A stretch of 64,000 nucleotides of DNA, taken from positions 1 through 64,000 of the forward strand of contig JAIKWY010000198.1 in NCBI GenBank assembly GCA_024684395.1, given 5' to 3'. Position 1 is the first letter of the stretch; every line of letters starts with the position of its first letter. The notes under the pieces were generated by a model. The model worked only from the letters and a program-made list of their open reading frames with translations, was not told the origin of the DNA and searched no databases. Both the position numbers and the translations under genes were made by a program. Below are positions 17,720 to 26,176 of the stretch, in pieces. The DNA is from Oscillospiraceae bacterium (lineage in GTDB: Bacteria; Bacillota; Clostridia; Oscillospirales; Ruminococcaceae).

Positions 17720-17801
17720 CAACAGGATTTATGATGATAAGAAATAAGAGATAAGAGGATCGACCGAAATTTGATAGATATGATATCAGGAGGTAATTAC
17801 T

Positions 17802-19085
17802 ATGGCTAACAAGCTTCATTTTGAGACACTTCAGCTCCACGTTGGACAGGAGCAGGCAGACCCGGCATCCGATGCGAGAGCCGTTCCGATCTATGCGACC
17901 ACATCCTATGTGTTCCGGGATTCCCAGCACGCCGCAGACCGCTTCGGTCTGAAGGATGCGGGCAACATCTACGGCAGACTGACCAACTCCACGCAGGATG
18001 TGTTCGAGCAGCGCATCGCAGCCCTCGAAGGCGGCGTGGCAGCGCTGGCAACGGCATCCGGTGCGGCAGCCATCACCTACACCATCCAGGCACTGGCAAA
18101 GGCAGGTGAGAACATCGTCGCTTCCAAGACCATCTACGGCGGCACCTACAACCTGCTGGCACACACCCTCCCGCTGTACGGCATCACGACCGAGTTCGTA
18201 GAGCCCGATCCGGCAGCATTTGAGGCAGCCATCAACGAGAACACCAAGGCGCTCTACATCGAGACCCTCGGCAACCCGAACTCCAACGTTGCAGACATCG
18301 CAGCCATCGCCGAGGTTGCCCACAAGCACAACATCCCGCTCGTTGTGGATTCCACCTTCGCAACGCCCTACCTCATCCGCCCGATCGAGTACGGCGCTGA
18401 CATCGTGGTACACTCCGCCACCAAGTTCATCGGCGGTCACGGCACTGCCATCGGCGGCGTGATCGTGGATTCCGGCAACTTCGACTGGGCAAAGTCCGGC
18501 AAGTATCCATGGATCTCCGAGCCGAACCCGAGCTATCACGGCGTATCCTTCTCCGCAGTTGTCGGTCCGGCAGCATTCGTGACCTATATCCGTGCGATCC
18601 TGCTGCGTGATACGGGCGCAACGCTCTCTCCGTTCCATGCCTTCATCTTCCTCCAGGGTCTGGAGACGCTCTCCCTCAGAGTGGAGCGCCATGTGGAAAA
18701 TGCCCTGAAGATCGTGGACTTCCTGTCCAAGCATCCGCAGGTGGAAGCCGTTCACCATCCGTCCCTGGCATCCGAGCCGACTCATGACATCTATCAGAAG
18801 TACTTCCCGAACGGCGCTGGCTCCATCTTCACCTTCGAGGTGAAGGGCACCGAGGACGATGCGAAGAAGTTCATCGACAATCTGCCGATCTTCTCGCTGC
18901 TGGCGAATGTCGCAGACGTGAAGTCCCTCGTGATCCATCCGGCATCGACCACCCACAGCCAGCTCACGACCGAGGAGCTGCTGGAGCAGGGCATCAAGCC
19001 GAACACGATCCGCCTGTCCATCGGCACCGAGCACATCGACGACCTGATCGACGCCCTCGAAACGGCTTTCGCAGCTATCAAGTAA
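17802..19085 (+). CDS. metY: O-acetylhomoserine sulfhydrylase
   Basis: PLP-dependent enzyme of the Cys/Met metabolism family joining O-acetylhomoserine with sulfide to give homocysteine. 427 residues, typical for MetY rather than the roughly 380-residue MetB/MetC. The internal aldimine Lys is K208 in HSATKFIGGHG. YGRLTNST and VVDSTFATP match the family. Start chosen after AGGAGG (17789-17794). The metA product at 33991 looks acetyl-CoA-specific and would supply its substrate. Confidence 0.93.
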   Translation: MANKLHFETLQLHVGQEQADPASDARAVPIYATTSYVFRDSQHAADRFGLKDAGNIYGRLTNSTQDVFEQRIAALEGGVAALATASGAAAITYTIQALAKAGENIVASKTIYGGTYNLLAHTLPLYGITTEFVEPDPAAFEAAINENTKALYIETLGNPNSNVADIAAIAEVAHKHNIPLVVDSTFATPYLIRPIEYGADIVVHSATKFIGGHGTAIGGVIVDSGNFDWAKSGKYPWISEPNPSYHGVSFSAVVGPAAFVTYIRAILLRDTGATLSPFHAFIFLQGLETLSLRVERHVENALKIVDFLSKHPQVEAVHHPSLASEPTHDIYQKYFPNGAGSIFTFEVKGTEDDAKKFIDNLPIFSLLANVADVKSLVIHPASTTHSQLTTEELLEQGIKPNTIRLSIGTEHIDDLIDALETAFAAIK

Positions 19086-19096
19086 GTTGGCGTTAT

Positions 19097-19204
19097 GGGT
19101 ACCTCTAAAAACGATGTTTTTAGAGGCGGGGTGTGGGGCGGAGCCCCACACCTAAGCCATTCTGCTTTTTGCAGAAAAGCAGAATGGGAGGGTTTAGAGA
19201 TACC
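19097..19204 (+). repeat. Family M MITE-like element, copy M1
   Basis: 108 bp with inverted ends GGGTACCTCTAAAAAC and GGTTTAGAGATACC. Inside are three hairpins: CTCTAAAAAC/GTTTTTAGAG, GTGTGGGGC/GCCCCACAC and CCATTCTGC/GCAGAATGG. GTTAT lies on both sides (19092-19096 and 19206-19210), a possible 5-bp target duplication. It separates metY from the hairpin at 19262. Confidence 0.7.
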
Positions 19205-19261
19205 TGTTATACTTCTATGTCAGCAAATGTAACCTCCAAGATTTGCATAACATACAGAAAG

Positions 19262-19290
19262 CTCCCCCGATTTGCCCGGGGGAGCTTTCG
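19262..19290. terminator. Terminator shared by metY and the convergent unknown gene
   Basis: GCTCCCCC/GGGGGAGC stem with A-rich sequence to the left and TTTC to the right; it lies between two convergent genes. Confidence 0.7.
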
Positions 19291-19323
19291 CTGTCTGTTA
19301 TATCAGAACGGAGCCGTGAGGGA

Positions 19324-20124
19324 TCACGCTGCTCTGTCCGTTCCGAAGAATACCTTATCAAAGAAATCCCGTGTGGTCTCCTCGCCGAGCGCCTTCTTGA
19401 ACACATCCGTGGAAACGCCGCCCTTTTCGATCAGACCGTTGCTGTATGCCTCCGTGATCGCCAGCTGTGCGGCGGCATCCTCCGGGGAGCTCTTGTCCAG
19501 ACCGGCGGAAACGTCAAGGTACGTGCCGAGCGCATCGCAGAACATCTCCTGGTTGCGCTGCTCCTCCTTGCCGCTCAGGCTCTTGTGCATGAAGACGGTG
19601 AGATAGTTGTCGTACCAGTTTTCCGTGGCTTCGAGCTCGGTGATGTCGTCATAGCGGCTCTGCATCTCCCGGAGCGAGTCGAGGACGGCGGTGTATTCCT
19701 CCGACTGCGGATCATTCACCAGATCATAGAATTCCACATAGGACTTCCGGTTCCCGAGGATGTACATATAATCCAGCGTACACAGCGGCACATTCTTCTC
19801 ATAAGGCGTGATCATGAACGAGACCATCTGCATCATGCCCATGTCCGTGGTCATGATGGAGAGGTTGCCGAGATCTTCCACATCATATTGCTTTGTGTTG
19901 AATTTCATCACGCCGTACATGGTGATATTGGCATACTCGCCCGCATCACAGGGGGTGATATTGTAGTGCGACTGCACCTGCGCAAGACCTTTGTCGATGG
20001 TCGCCTGCATGTCCTTCTTGTTCCGTGCTGCATGGACGGACACGAAGATCGAGATGCCGATGACGATGACAGCGATCACCGCCAGCACGATCAGGACGGG
20101 CTTCTTTTTGCTTTTTTCTTTCAT
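19324..20124 (-). CDS. Membrane-anchored protein of unknown function
   Basis: Unrecognised, 266 residues. A lysine-rich start is followed by one transmembrane segment (about residues 9-31), leaving a 235-residue outside domain, acidic and methionine-rich, with no repeats. AAAGGAG precedes the ATG. It has its own promoter (TTGACA, 18 bp, TATAAT at 20165-20194 on the minus strand). It is divergent from the phosphate transporter gene, and the Pho-box-like repeat lies between them, so a role in phosphate starvation is possible but not shown. Confidence 0.75.
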   Translation of the reverse strand: MKEKSKKKPVLIVLAVIAVIVIGISIFVSVHAARNKKDMQATIDKGLAQVQSHYNITPCDAGEYANITMYGVMKFNTKQYDVEDLGNLSIMTTDMGMMQMVSFMITPYEKNVPLCTLDYMYILGNRKSYVEFYDLVNDPQSEEYTAVLDSLREMQSRYDDITELEATENWYDNYLTVFMHKSLSGKEEQRNQEMFCDALGTYLDVSAGLDKSSPEDAAAQLAITEAYSNGLIEKGGVSTDVFKKALGEETTRDFFDKVFFGTDRAA

Positions 20125-20164
20125 ATTTGGGGCTCCTTTCGATATTTGAACGTTACTGTGGGAT

Positions 20165-20194
20165 ATTATACCATATATATAAGTGGCGTGTCAA
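20165..20194 (-). promoter_or_regulatory. Promoter of the 266-residue unknown
   Basis: Minus-strand TTGACA (20194-20189), 18 bp, TATAAT (20170-20165). Confidence 0.75.
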
Positions 20195-20228
20195 TGAGCA
20201 TATTTCACAAACCCCCGTTCCCCTTCGA

Positions 20229-20283
20229 TTTAACCTGAATTTAACATTGCCTTGCTGCGGATTTAACATGCTTCTGCTATGAT
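20229..20283 (+). promoter_or_regulatory. Pho-box-like direct repeats and promoter of the Na/Pi cotransporter
   Basis: TTTAAC occurs at 20229, 20240 and 20262. With the degenerate CTTGCT at 20251 this gives four hexamers at an exact 11-bp period. The last one takes the -35 position before TATGAT (20278-20283). Bacillus PhoP binds TT(A/C/T)ACA-like hexamers spaced 11 bp, so PhoP control in low phosphate is inferred. Confidence 0.7.
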
Positions 20284-20375
20284 AGTTCTGGTAACTCAAT
20301 ACTATTTTAAGAATGGTGTGTTATACTAAAGCCACACCCGGAACCTCTCTCATTTCAGGAAAGGTGGTCAAGCGT

Positions 20376-22163
20376 ATGGAAGTCAAAGATATCGTCCTTG
20401 CGGTGATCATGGTCATCGGCGGTCTGGCATTCTTCCTCTATGGTATGAGTGTCATGTCCTCTGGTCTGGAAAAAATGGCAGGCGGCAAGATGGAGCAGGC
20501 GCTCAAAAAGCTCACCTCCAACTGGATGCTGAGCCTGCTGCTCGGTACAGCCATCACGATCGTGCTGCAATCCTCGTCCTCTCTGACGGTCATGCTCGTC
20601 GGACTGGTCAACTGCGGCGTCATGGAAGTCTCCCAGACGGTCGTCGTCATCATCGGCGCCAACATCGGTAAGACCTTCACGACATGGCTCCTCTGTCTCA
20701 TGGGCGTGGACACGGAAGGCCCGCTCTGGCTGTCGCTTCTCAATCCGGAGTATTTCTCCCTGATCTTTGCGCTGATCGGTGCGCTGCTCATGATGTCCAA
20801 TAGCGGCAGCGGCCAGAAGAAGAACATCGGCAATATCCTTGTCGGCTTTGCAGTCCTGATGTACGGCATGGTACTGATGAAGGACGCTGTCGGCCCGCTG
20901 AAGGATTCCACAGAGTTCCAGCAGCTCCTCACCAAGTTTGACAACCCGATCCTCGGCGTGCTCGTCGGCACCGGCGTTACCGGTATCATCCAGAGCTCTG
21001 CCGCATCCATCGGTATCCTCCAGACCCTTGCAGACAACACGGGCACCATCACCTTCGGCATGGCCATCCCGATCATCATGGGTCAGAACATCGGTACCTG
21101 CGTAACGGCGCTGATCTCGTCGATCGGTGTCAACAACAACGCCAAGAAGGTCGGCGTCATCCACATCGCCTTCAACGTCATCGGTACGGTCATCTTCCTG
21201 ACGGTCTATGAGATCCTCGACATGACCATCGGCTTTGAGTTCTCCTCCTGGACGATCAATTCCATCGGCATCGCCATCGTCCACACGGTCTTCAACATCC
21301 TGACGACCTTCCTGCTGCTCCCGTTTGCGAAGTATCTGGAAAAGATCGCAGACCTCGTTCTTCCCGACAAGGGTGCCGGCGAGGATGCCAAGCACCAGCA
21401 TACGCTGCTCGACAAGCGCGTGCTGACCACCCCGTCCGTCGCTGTTGCAGAGTGCGAGAACGCCTCTCAGAACATGGCGCTTCTGGCGGTAGAGACCGTT
21501 CTGCTCAGTGTGTCGCTTCTGACGGATTTTGACGAGAAGCTGGCGAAAAAGGTCTATGAAAACGAAGAAAAGCTCGATAATTACGAAGACCGGATCGGTT
21601 CCTCGCTCGTACAATTGAGTACGATGGCACTCTCCGAACGGGACAGCCAGGTATCGTCCCGTGTTCTGCGTGCGATCGGTGATTTTGAGCGTCTCGGCGA
21701 CCATGCCATCAACATCGTGCAGAGCGCCGAGGAGATCCACGGTCACGGTCTGGAATTTTCCGAAGGCGCCCAGCAGGAGCTCGCCGTGCTCACGGCAGCC
21801 CTGGAGGAGATCCTCCAGAACACCTATCAGGTCTACAAGTCCCACAACGAGGTAGAAGCTGCCAACATCGAGCCGCTTGAACAGGTGATCGACTACCTGA
21901 CCCGTGACATCCGTGCGAACCACATCCAGCGTCTCCAGAAGGGGAGCTGTACCATTGAGATGGGCTTCGTCCTCAACGACATCCTCATCAATTTCGAGCG
22001 TGTCAGCGACCACTGCTCCAACATCGCCGTATCCGTCATCGAGACCTCGCACAACATGTTCGAGACCCACAGCTACCTCAGCAAGGTCAAGTTCGGCAAC
22101 AAGAACTTCAACGAGAACTTCGAGGTCTTCTCCCGGAAATACAAGCTCCCCGGCACGATCTAA
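20376..22163 (+). CDS. Na+/phosphate cotransporter with C-terminal PhoU domain
   Basis: 595 residues from ATG 20376, which follows AGGAAAGGTGG. The N-terminal half has two Na_Pi_cotrans repeats, each with the QSS signature (LQSSSSLTVMLVG and IQSSAASIGI), and about eight to ten membrane segments up to residue 325. The remainder is a helical PhoU-like domain (RVLRAIGDFERLGDHAINI and the second bundle repeat FERVSDHCSNIA). It should import phosphate with sodium. The Pho-box-like promoter agrees with that role. A family R repeat starts right after its stop. Confidence 0.93.
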   Translation: MEVKDIVLAVIMVIGGLAFFLYGMSVMSSGLEKMAGGKMEQALKKLTSNWMLSLLLGTAITIVLQSSSSLTVMLVGLVNCGVMEVSQTVVVIIGANIGKTFTTWLLCLMGVDTEGPLWLSLLNPEYFSLIFALIGALLMMSNSGSGQKKNIGNILVGFAVLMYGMVLMKDAVGPLKDSTEFQQLLTKFDNPILGVLVGTGVTGIIQSSAASIGILQTLADNTGTITFGMAIPIIMGQNIGTCVTALISSIGVNNNAKKVGVIHIAFNVIGTVIFLTVYEILDMTIGFEFSSWTINSIGIAIVHTVFNILTTFLLLPFAKYLEKIADLVLPDKGAGEDAKHQHTLLDKRVLTTPSVAVAECENASQNMALLAVETVLLSVSLLTDFDEKLAKKVYENEEKLDNYEDRIGSSLVQLSTMALSERDSQVSSRVLRAIGDFERLGDHAINIVQSAEEIHGHGLEFSEGAQQELAVLTAALEEILQNTYQVYKSHNEVEAANIEPLEQVIDYLTRDIRANHIQRLQKGSCTIEMGFVLNDILINFERVSDHCSNIAVSVIETSHNMFETHSYLSKVKFGNKNFNENFEVFSRKYKLPGTI

Positions 22164-22331
22164 GCCCGGGCTGGCAGGTTGCTTCGCAATTTGCTACTGC
22201 ACTTCTTCGGTTATCGCTTGCCCCCTTTGCGAAGCATTGGGGGCAATGCTGTTTTTTCTTCACACATCGCATCCATACGGATGCTCCAATGCAGTTTTCT
22301 GGGGTTTCAGACAATGGTGCATGGAAGATGC
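22164..22331 (+). repeat. Family R intergenic repeat, copy B (modules 1-4)
   Basis: Begins at the base after the transporter TAA. Module 1 has lost its left arm (GCCCGGGCTGGCAGGTTGCTTCG remains). Module 2 is TTGCCCCC/GGGGGCAA, module 3 is ACATCGC-ATCC...GGAT-GCTCC and module 4 is GGGGTTTCAGACAATGGTG. Confidence 0.75.
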
Positions 22332-22363
22332 TTTTTCAGGGCTGCGGAGTTTTTTCTATACTA

Positions 22364-22408
22364 CGCAAAAAAACGCCCCTCTCTCCAATCAGAAAGAGGG
22401 GCGTTAAA
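22364..22408. terminator. Bidirectional terminator between the Na/Pi and SseB-like genes
   Basis: AACGCCCCTCTCT pairs with AGAGAGGGGCGTT around a loop of CCAATCAG-type sequence, with A-rich sequence on the left serving the minus-strand transcript. Confidence 0.7.
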
Positions 22409-22416
22409 CGCATATT

Positions 22417-23223
22417 TTACTTCTCGTAGAACGGAACAGCGTCCTTCAAAGCAGCTACGCCGAAGTTGTTGGAAGCCGGAACGATCGCCAGCTCAACGCC
22501 ACGGAGATGCGGCTTTGCGACCTCTGCCACACGGTCGAACAGCTCCTTGACGCCGTTGTCACCCAGCTCTACTACGTCGATGTCGAGCACGAGCAGGAAG
22601 TTCGGGTTCGGCTTGTCCTCACGCTTCATCACACGCAGATAAGCCTTGGAGATGGCATCCTCACCGGGCATTGCCTCATTGAGCGCATCGAGCAGCTCCT
22701 GCGGCTTCTCCTTGAGGTCGCCGATCTGGATCTTGGTGCCGGGGGCGAGAGCCTCGGTGTTCAGGATCTTCATCATGCTCTCGGTGGGTACCATGATGTT
22801 CTGTGCGAAGGGGTTGATCACGATGCCGGTCAGCTTGTCGGTGCGGTTCGGATTCTCCTCTTCTCTCTTGAAGAACTGGCAGAGATCCGCATAGGTGATC
22901 GCTGCGAGCTGATGCTTCTCACGATCCGGCCACTTGTTGATCTCTACATTGTCCGTGAACAGCGGGAAATAGCGCTCACCGGAGGGGTTGCTGAACAGCA
23001 CGAACTTCACCTGCGGCTGATCCTTCAGCTGAACGGTACCGTCCGGATTTGCCTGTGCAGCCTGTACGGTGCTGACATCTGCCGGAACAAGAAAACGACC
23101 GACTTTCAGTGCATTGACAAATGCGGACTCGGTCTTCGGATTACGATCCTCTTTCATGGCATCCATAGCCTGTACCAGTACCGGGTTGTTGATCGGTTCC
23201 TGGGATTTTTTGATCTCTGCCAA
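22417..23223 (-). CDS. SseB-like protein (enhanced serine sensitivity family)
   Basis: 268 residues from a TTG start at 23223; GAGGTGA lies six bases upstream and the frame then reads MAEIKKSQEP. A start farther upstream (TTG 23241) would put this ribosome site inside the gene. The N-terminal half resembles the SseB domain (ALKVGRFLVPAD, FVLFSNPSGERYFPLFTD, NPFAQNIMVPTE). The C-terminal half resembles SseB_C (PNFLLVLDID and the VAEVAKPHL helix). The biochemical function of the family is unclear. Monocistronic, with its own promoter. Confidence 0.8.
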   Translation of the reverse strand: MAEIKKSQEPINNPVLVQAMDAMKEDRNPKTESAFVNALKVGRFLVPADVSTVQAAQANPDGTVQLKDQPQVKFVLFSNPSGERYFPLFTDNVEINKWPDREKHQLAAITYADLCQFFKREEENPNRTDKLTGIVINPFAQNIMVPTESMMKILNTEALAPGTKIQIGDLKEKPQELLDALNEAMPGEDAISKAYLRVMKREDKPNPNFLLVLDIDVVELGDNGVKELFDRVAEVAKPHLRGVELAIVPASNNFGVAALKDAVPFYEK

Positions 23224-23287
23224 AATAGTCACCTCATACAATAAAAATTACAGCGGCAGGTCACCCCGCCGGTCATCTGTTATTGAC

Positions 23288-23316
23288 ATTATATCATAAA
23301 AGCGGAAGAAAGTCAA
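23288..23316 (-). promoter_or_regulatory. Promoter of the SseB-like gene
   Basis: Minus-strand TTGACT (23316-23311), 17 bp, TATAAT (23293-23288). Confidence 0.75.
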
Positions 23317-23430
23317 CAGCTTTTTTACAGAGTGCCAAGAAACGCCGATCCGCACCTATCAACGCAAGGCCTGCGCCATAGACCGAGCGAGACCATGCCT
23401 GCGTCCGCCCCGTGCGGGCACGCACCGCAC

Positions 23431-23468
23431 AAAAAAAACCAGGAGCACAGTCCCTGACTGTCTCCTGA
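23431..23468 (-). terminator. Terminator of rpmB
   Basis: Minus-strand CAGGAGACAGT pairs with ACTGTGCTCCTG (one mismatch) and is followed by G-T8. No feature was seen from 23317 to 23430. Confidence 0.85.
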
Positions 23469-23501
23469 TCAATTTCGCATTCGCAACGATCCATGCAGCT
23501 C

Positions 23502-23687
23502 TTACGCACGCTCAACCTTGCCGGAACGCAGGCATCTGGAGCATACATAGATATGGCAGGGAGCGCCCTTGACGATTGCCTTGACACGCTGTACATTGGG
23601 CTTCCAGGTTCTGTTGGATGCTCTGTGGGAGTGAGATACCTTGTTGCCGAATGTCACGCCCTTACCGCAAATTGCACACTTTGCCAT
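23502..23687 (-). CDS. rpmB: 50S ribosomal protein L28
   Basis: 61 residues. MAKCAICGKG and VCSRCLRSG provide two CxxC pairs, the zinc-binding (C+) form of L28. SHSHRASNRTWKPN is the conserved RNA-contact stretch. ATG 23687 follows AAGGAGGTG; an in-frame upstream ATG has no ribosome site. It has its own promoter and a strong terminator. Confidence 0.96.
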   Translation of the reverse strand: MAKCAICGKGVTFGNKVSHSHRASNRTWKPNVQRVKAIVKGAPCHIYVCSRCLRSGKVERA

Positions 23688-23749
23688 GAAACACACCTCC
23701 TTCAAATGATACAGGGCATTTGCCGCTGTAAAAAACACCTATGTCATAT

Positions 23750-23778
23750 ATTATAGCAGATGATCCCGAAAAAAGCAA
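23750..23778 (-). promoter_or_regulatory. Promoter of rpmB
   Basis: Minus-strand TTGCTT (23778-23773), 17 bp, TATAAT (23755-23750). Confidence 0.75.
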
Positions 23779-23868
23779 GTCTTTTTTCAAATTTTTTCAG
23801 AAAAATCTTTTCAGCCGACGCAAAAAGCGCCTTTCACCGCGACGGATGCATCTTTTTCCATAAAGCAC

Positions 23869-23897
23869 TTGCAAAGTTTTCTGTTTTGTAGTATAAT
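23869..23897 (+). promoter_or_regulatory. Promoter of the M50 protease-scp operon
   Basis: TTGCAA (23869-23874), 17 bp, TATAAT (23892-23897). Confidence 0.75.
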
Positions 23898-23932
23898 AAA
23901 AAAGTAAGTATGCAAAAGAGAGGGGAGTATCC

Positions 23933-24628
23933 ATGCTGACCATGCAAGCGTTCGATCCGCAGCTCGTTCTGCTGTTCCTGTCACGGATGATGATCATCTT
24001 TCTCATCAATCCGCTGCATGAGTTTGCGCACGCATGGACGGCGAACAAGCTCGGCGACGACACCGCCAAGAACGAAGGCCGCCTGACGCTTTCCCCGCTT
24101 GCCCACCTCGACGGTCTCGGCTCTCTGATGCTGATGCTGCTCGGCTTCGGCTGGGCAAAGCCGGTGCCGGTATCGCCCTCGAAATTCAAGAACCCGAGCC
24201 TCGGCATGATGATCACCGCCATCGCAGGTCCGCTCACCAATCTGCTTGTGGCATTCCTCGGCGTGATCGCCTTCCGGCTCTGCGGGGGGATGAACTATCT
24301 CGCCGGTGATCTGTCCTCGATCAGCATGTTCGACGGCAGCGGCACGATGTACTATGTCTCCTACATGCTGTTCTGGTTCATCGTCATCAACCTGAACCTC
24401 TTCCTCTTCAACATGATCCCCGTGCCGCCGCTTGACGGTTCCCGGGTGCTCACCTATTTCCTGCCCCCGAAGGCAGCCGTCTGGGTGCTGCGCAACCAGC
24501 GCATTTTCTACGGCATCATGATGATTTTGCTCTTCACCGGCATCCTGAGCTATCCGCTGAGCCTGCTCAACAACCTGATCTTTGCAGGGATGATCTATAT
24601 CACACAGTGGATCCCGGTGGTGGTGTAG
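23933..24628 (+). CDS. Site-2 protease family (M50) membrane protein
   Basis: 231 residues with about five or six membrane segments. The zinc site HEFAH is at residues 29-33 (HExxH) and the distal metal ligand motif is PPLDGSRV near residue 165. It belongs to the small M50 proteins without PDZ domain found upstream of scpA in many Clostridia; substrates are unknown. GAGGGGAG precedes the first ATG. scpA starts two bases after its stop, so they are coupled. Confidence 0.88.
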   Translation: MLTMQAFDPQLVLLFLSRMMIIFLINPLHEFAHAWTANKLGDDTAKNEGRLTLSPLAHLDGLGSLMLMLLGFGWAKPVPVSPSKFKNPSLGMMITAIAGPLTNLLVAFLGVIAFRLCGGMNYLAGDLSSISMFDGSGTMYYVSYMLFWFIVINLNLFLFNMIPVPPLDGSRVLTYFLPPKAAVWVLRNQRIFYGIMMILLFTGILSYPLSLLNNLIFAGMIYITQWIPVVV

Positions 24629-24629
24629 T

Positions 24630-25340
24630 ATGGCAGCGATCGAATTCAAGCTGGATGTGTTCACAGGTCCCCTCGACCTGCTGCTCCACCTGATCTCCAA
24701 ACACCAGCTCAACATCAACGACATCGAGATCACCAAGCTCCTGGAGCAATATTTACTCTATATAGAAGAAGCCCAGCGGCAGGACTTGGAGCTTGCCGGC
24801 GAATTTCTCGAAATGGCAGCCCGTCTGGTCTATATCAAGACCGTTTCGCTGCTGCCCAAGCCCGAGGAAGCCGAGCGCATCAAGCAGGAGCTGCAAGGGG
24901 CCCTCATCGAATACGCCCTCTGCCAGCAGGCAGCCAAGAAGCTCCGTGAGCAGTTCCTTGCCGATGATATCTTCGTCCGCAAGCCCATGAAGCTCGCCAA
25001 GCTCCCCCAGACCTACAAGCTGGTGCATTCGCCCGACGTTTTAGCAGATGCCTATGCCCGCATCGGCAAGGCACGTCTGAACGGACAGGCGCTCTCCGAG
25101 CATATCACCGACACCGTGACGCAGGAGCGTGTGGTCTCGGTGACATCCAAGGTCGTGCATGTGCTGCGGGCACTGTACGGCGGCAAGACCGTGACGGTCG
25201 CCTCGCTCTATGACGGGCTGACCGACCGCTCCGCCAGAGTGGCGACCTTTTTAGCCGTGCTGGAGCTGACCCGTTTCGGGCGCATCCGGCTCAATGAAGA
25301 CAATACCGAGCTTGCCATGTGCGAGCGGAAAGGCAGGTGA
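24630..25340 (+). CDS. scpA: Segregation and condensation protein A (kleisin)
   Basis: 236 residues. Bridges the SMC dimer and ScpB in chromosome condensation. The N-terminal FKLDVFTGPLDLLLHLI, which contacts the SMC neck, and the central YLLYIEEAQ and LEMAARLVYIKT helices are typical. The C-terminal winged helix, which binds the SMC head, ends in FGRIRLNEDN. Three bases separate it from scpB. Confidence 0.96.
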   Translation: MAAIEFKLDVFTGPLDLLLHLISKHQLNINDIEITKLLEQYLLYIEEAQRQDLELAGEFLEMAARLVYIKTVSLLPKPEEAERIKQELQGALIEYALCQQAAKKLREQFLADDIFVRKPMKLAKLPQTYKLVHSPDVLADAYARIGKARLNGQALSEHITDTVTQERVVSVTSKVVHVLRALYGGKTVTVASLYDGLTDRSARVATFLAVLELTRFGRIRLNEDNTELAMCERKGR

Positions 25341-25343
25341 CGC

Positions 25344-26027
25344 ATGGACGAACAGGTCACAACAATAGAAGCGATCCTCTTCGCCTGCGGAGACCCGGTG
25401 GAGACCTCCCGCCTGGCACAGGTGCTTGAGATTACTGAAAATGCCGTGCCCCCGCTCATGGAGGCTTTGCAGAAACGCTATGAGGATACCGGCAGTGCGC
25501 TGCGTGTCATGCAGCTCGGCGGTTCATGGCAGATCGGCACCCGGCAGGAATATGCCGACATCATCCGGAAGGCGATGGAGCAGGAGCGTATGCGCCCGCT
25601 CAGCAACGCCGCTATGGAAGCGCTGACCATCGTTGCCTACAACCAGCCGGTGAGCAAGGGCTTTGTGGAGCGTGTCAGAGGCATCGACAGCTCCTCGGTC
25701 ATCAATTCCCTCGTGGATAAGGGACTGCTCGAGGAAGCCGGACGCATCGACGTCCCCGGTCATCCCATCGGCTACCAGACGACGGCACTGTTTTTACGGG
25801 CATTCGGGCTCTCCTCGCTCGATGAGCTCCCGCCGCCCATGAAGCGGCAGGATGAGACCTTCACCGGCGAGCTCGACGGCTTCACGGCGGAACAGGATGC
25901 CCCTGCGGAGGAACAGCCTGCGGAAGATACTGCTGCGGAGGAAACGTCTGCCGCAGAGGAAACACCGGAGGCGCCGGAAGCATCTGCCGGATCATCGGAG
26001 GAAACAGAGCCAACACCGGAAGCATAA
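25344..26027 (+). CDS. scpB: Segregation and condensation protein B
   Basis: 227 residues. The two winged-helix domains occupy about residues 1-170 (AILFACGDPVE, LSNAAMEALTIVAYNQPVSK, GRIDVPGHPIGYQTT). The last 45 residues are an acidic Glu/Ala/Pro tail that is longer than in Bacillus ScpB. Partner of ScpA and SMC. A family P repeat lies between it and the next gene. Confidence 0.95.
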   Translation: MDEQVTTIEAILFACGDPVETSRLAQVLEITENAVPPLMEALQKRYEDTGSALRVMQLGGSWQIGTRQEYADIIRKAMEQERMRPLSNAAMEALTIVAYNQPVSKGFVERVRGIDSSSVINSLVDKGLLEEAGRIDVPGHPIGYQTTALFLRAFGLSSLDELPPPMKRQDETFTGELDGFTAEQDAPAEEQPAEDTAAEETSAAEETPEAPEASAGSSEETEPTPEA

Positions 26028-26033
26028 AGGGGG

Positions 26034-26116
26034 TCAAGGGGGCGAAGCCCTCTTAGAGACCATCCTCCCCCAATGGGGGAGGTGCCGCCGAACGGCGGCG
26101 GAGGGGGCACCCCTTG
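26034..26116 (+). repeat. Family P GC-rich palindromic repeat, copy P1
   Basis: AAGGGGGCGAAGCCCTCTT, CCTCCCCCAATGGGGGAGG and TGCCGCCG-AA-CGGCGGCGGAGGGGGCA stems in a row; the reverse of copies P2 and P3. Confidence 0.7.
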
Positions 26117-26176
26117 ATGCGACTATCATATAAAGAGACTTTTCACCTACATCATGATGATAAAGGGGGGATCCTA

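Noticed and set aside
17480-17801. A possible SAM riboswitch or T-box before metY
   Set aside because: None of the conserved cores was found; the promoter and small ORF explain the region better.
23294-23596. A 100-codon minus-strand frame next to rpmB
   Set aside because: It overlaps rpmB and its terminator in another frame and has no recognisable features.
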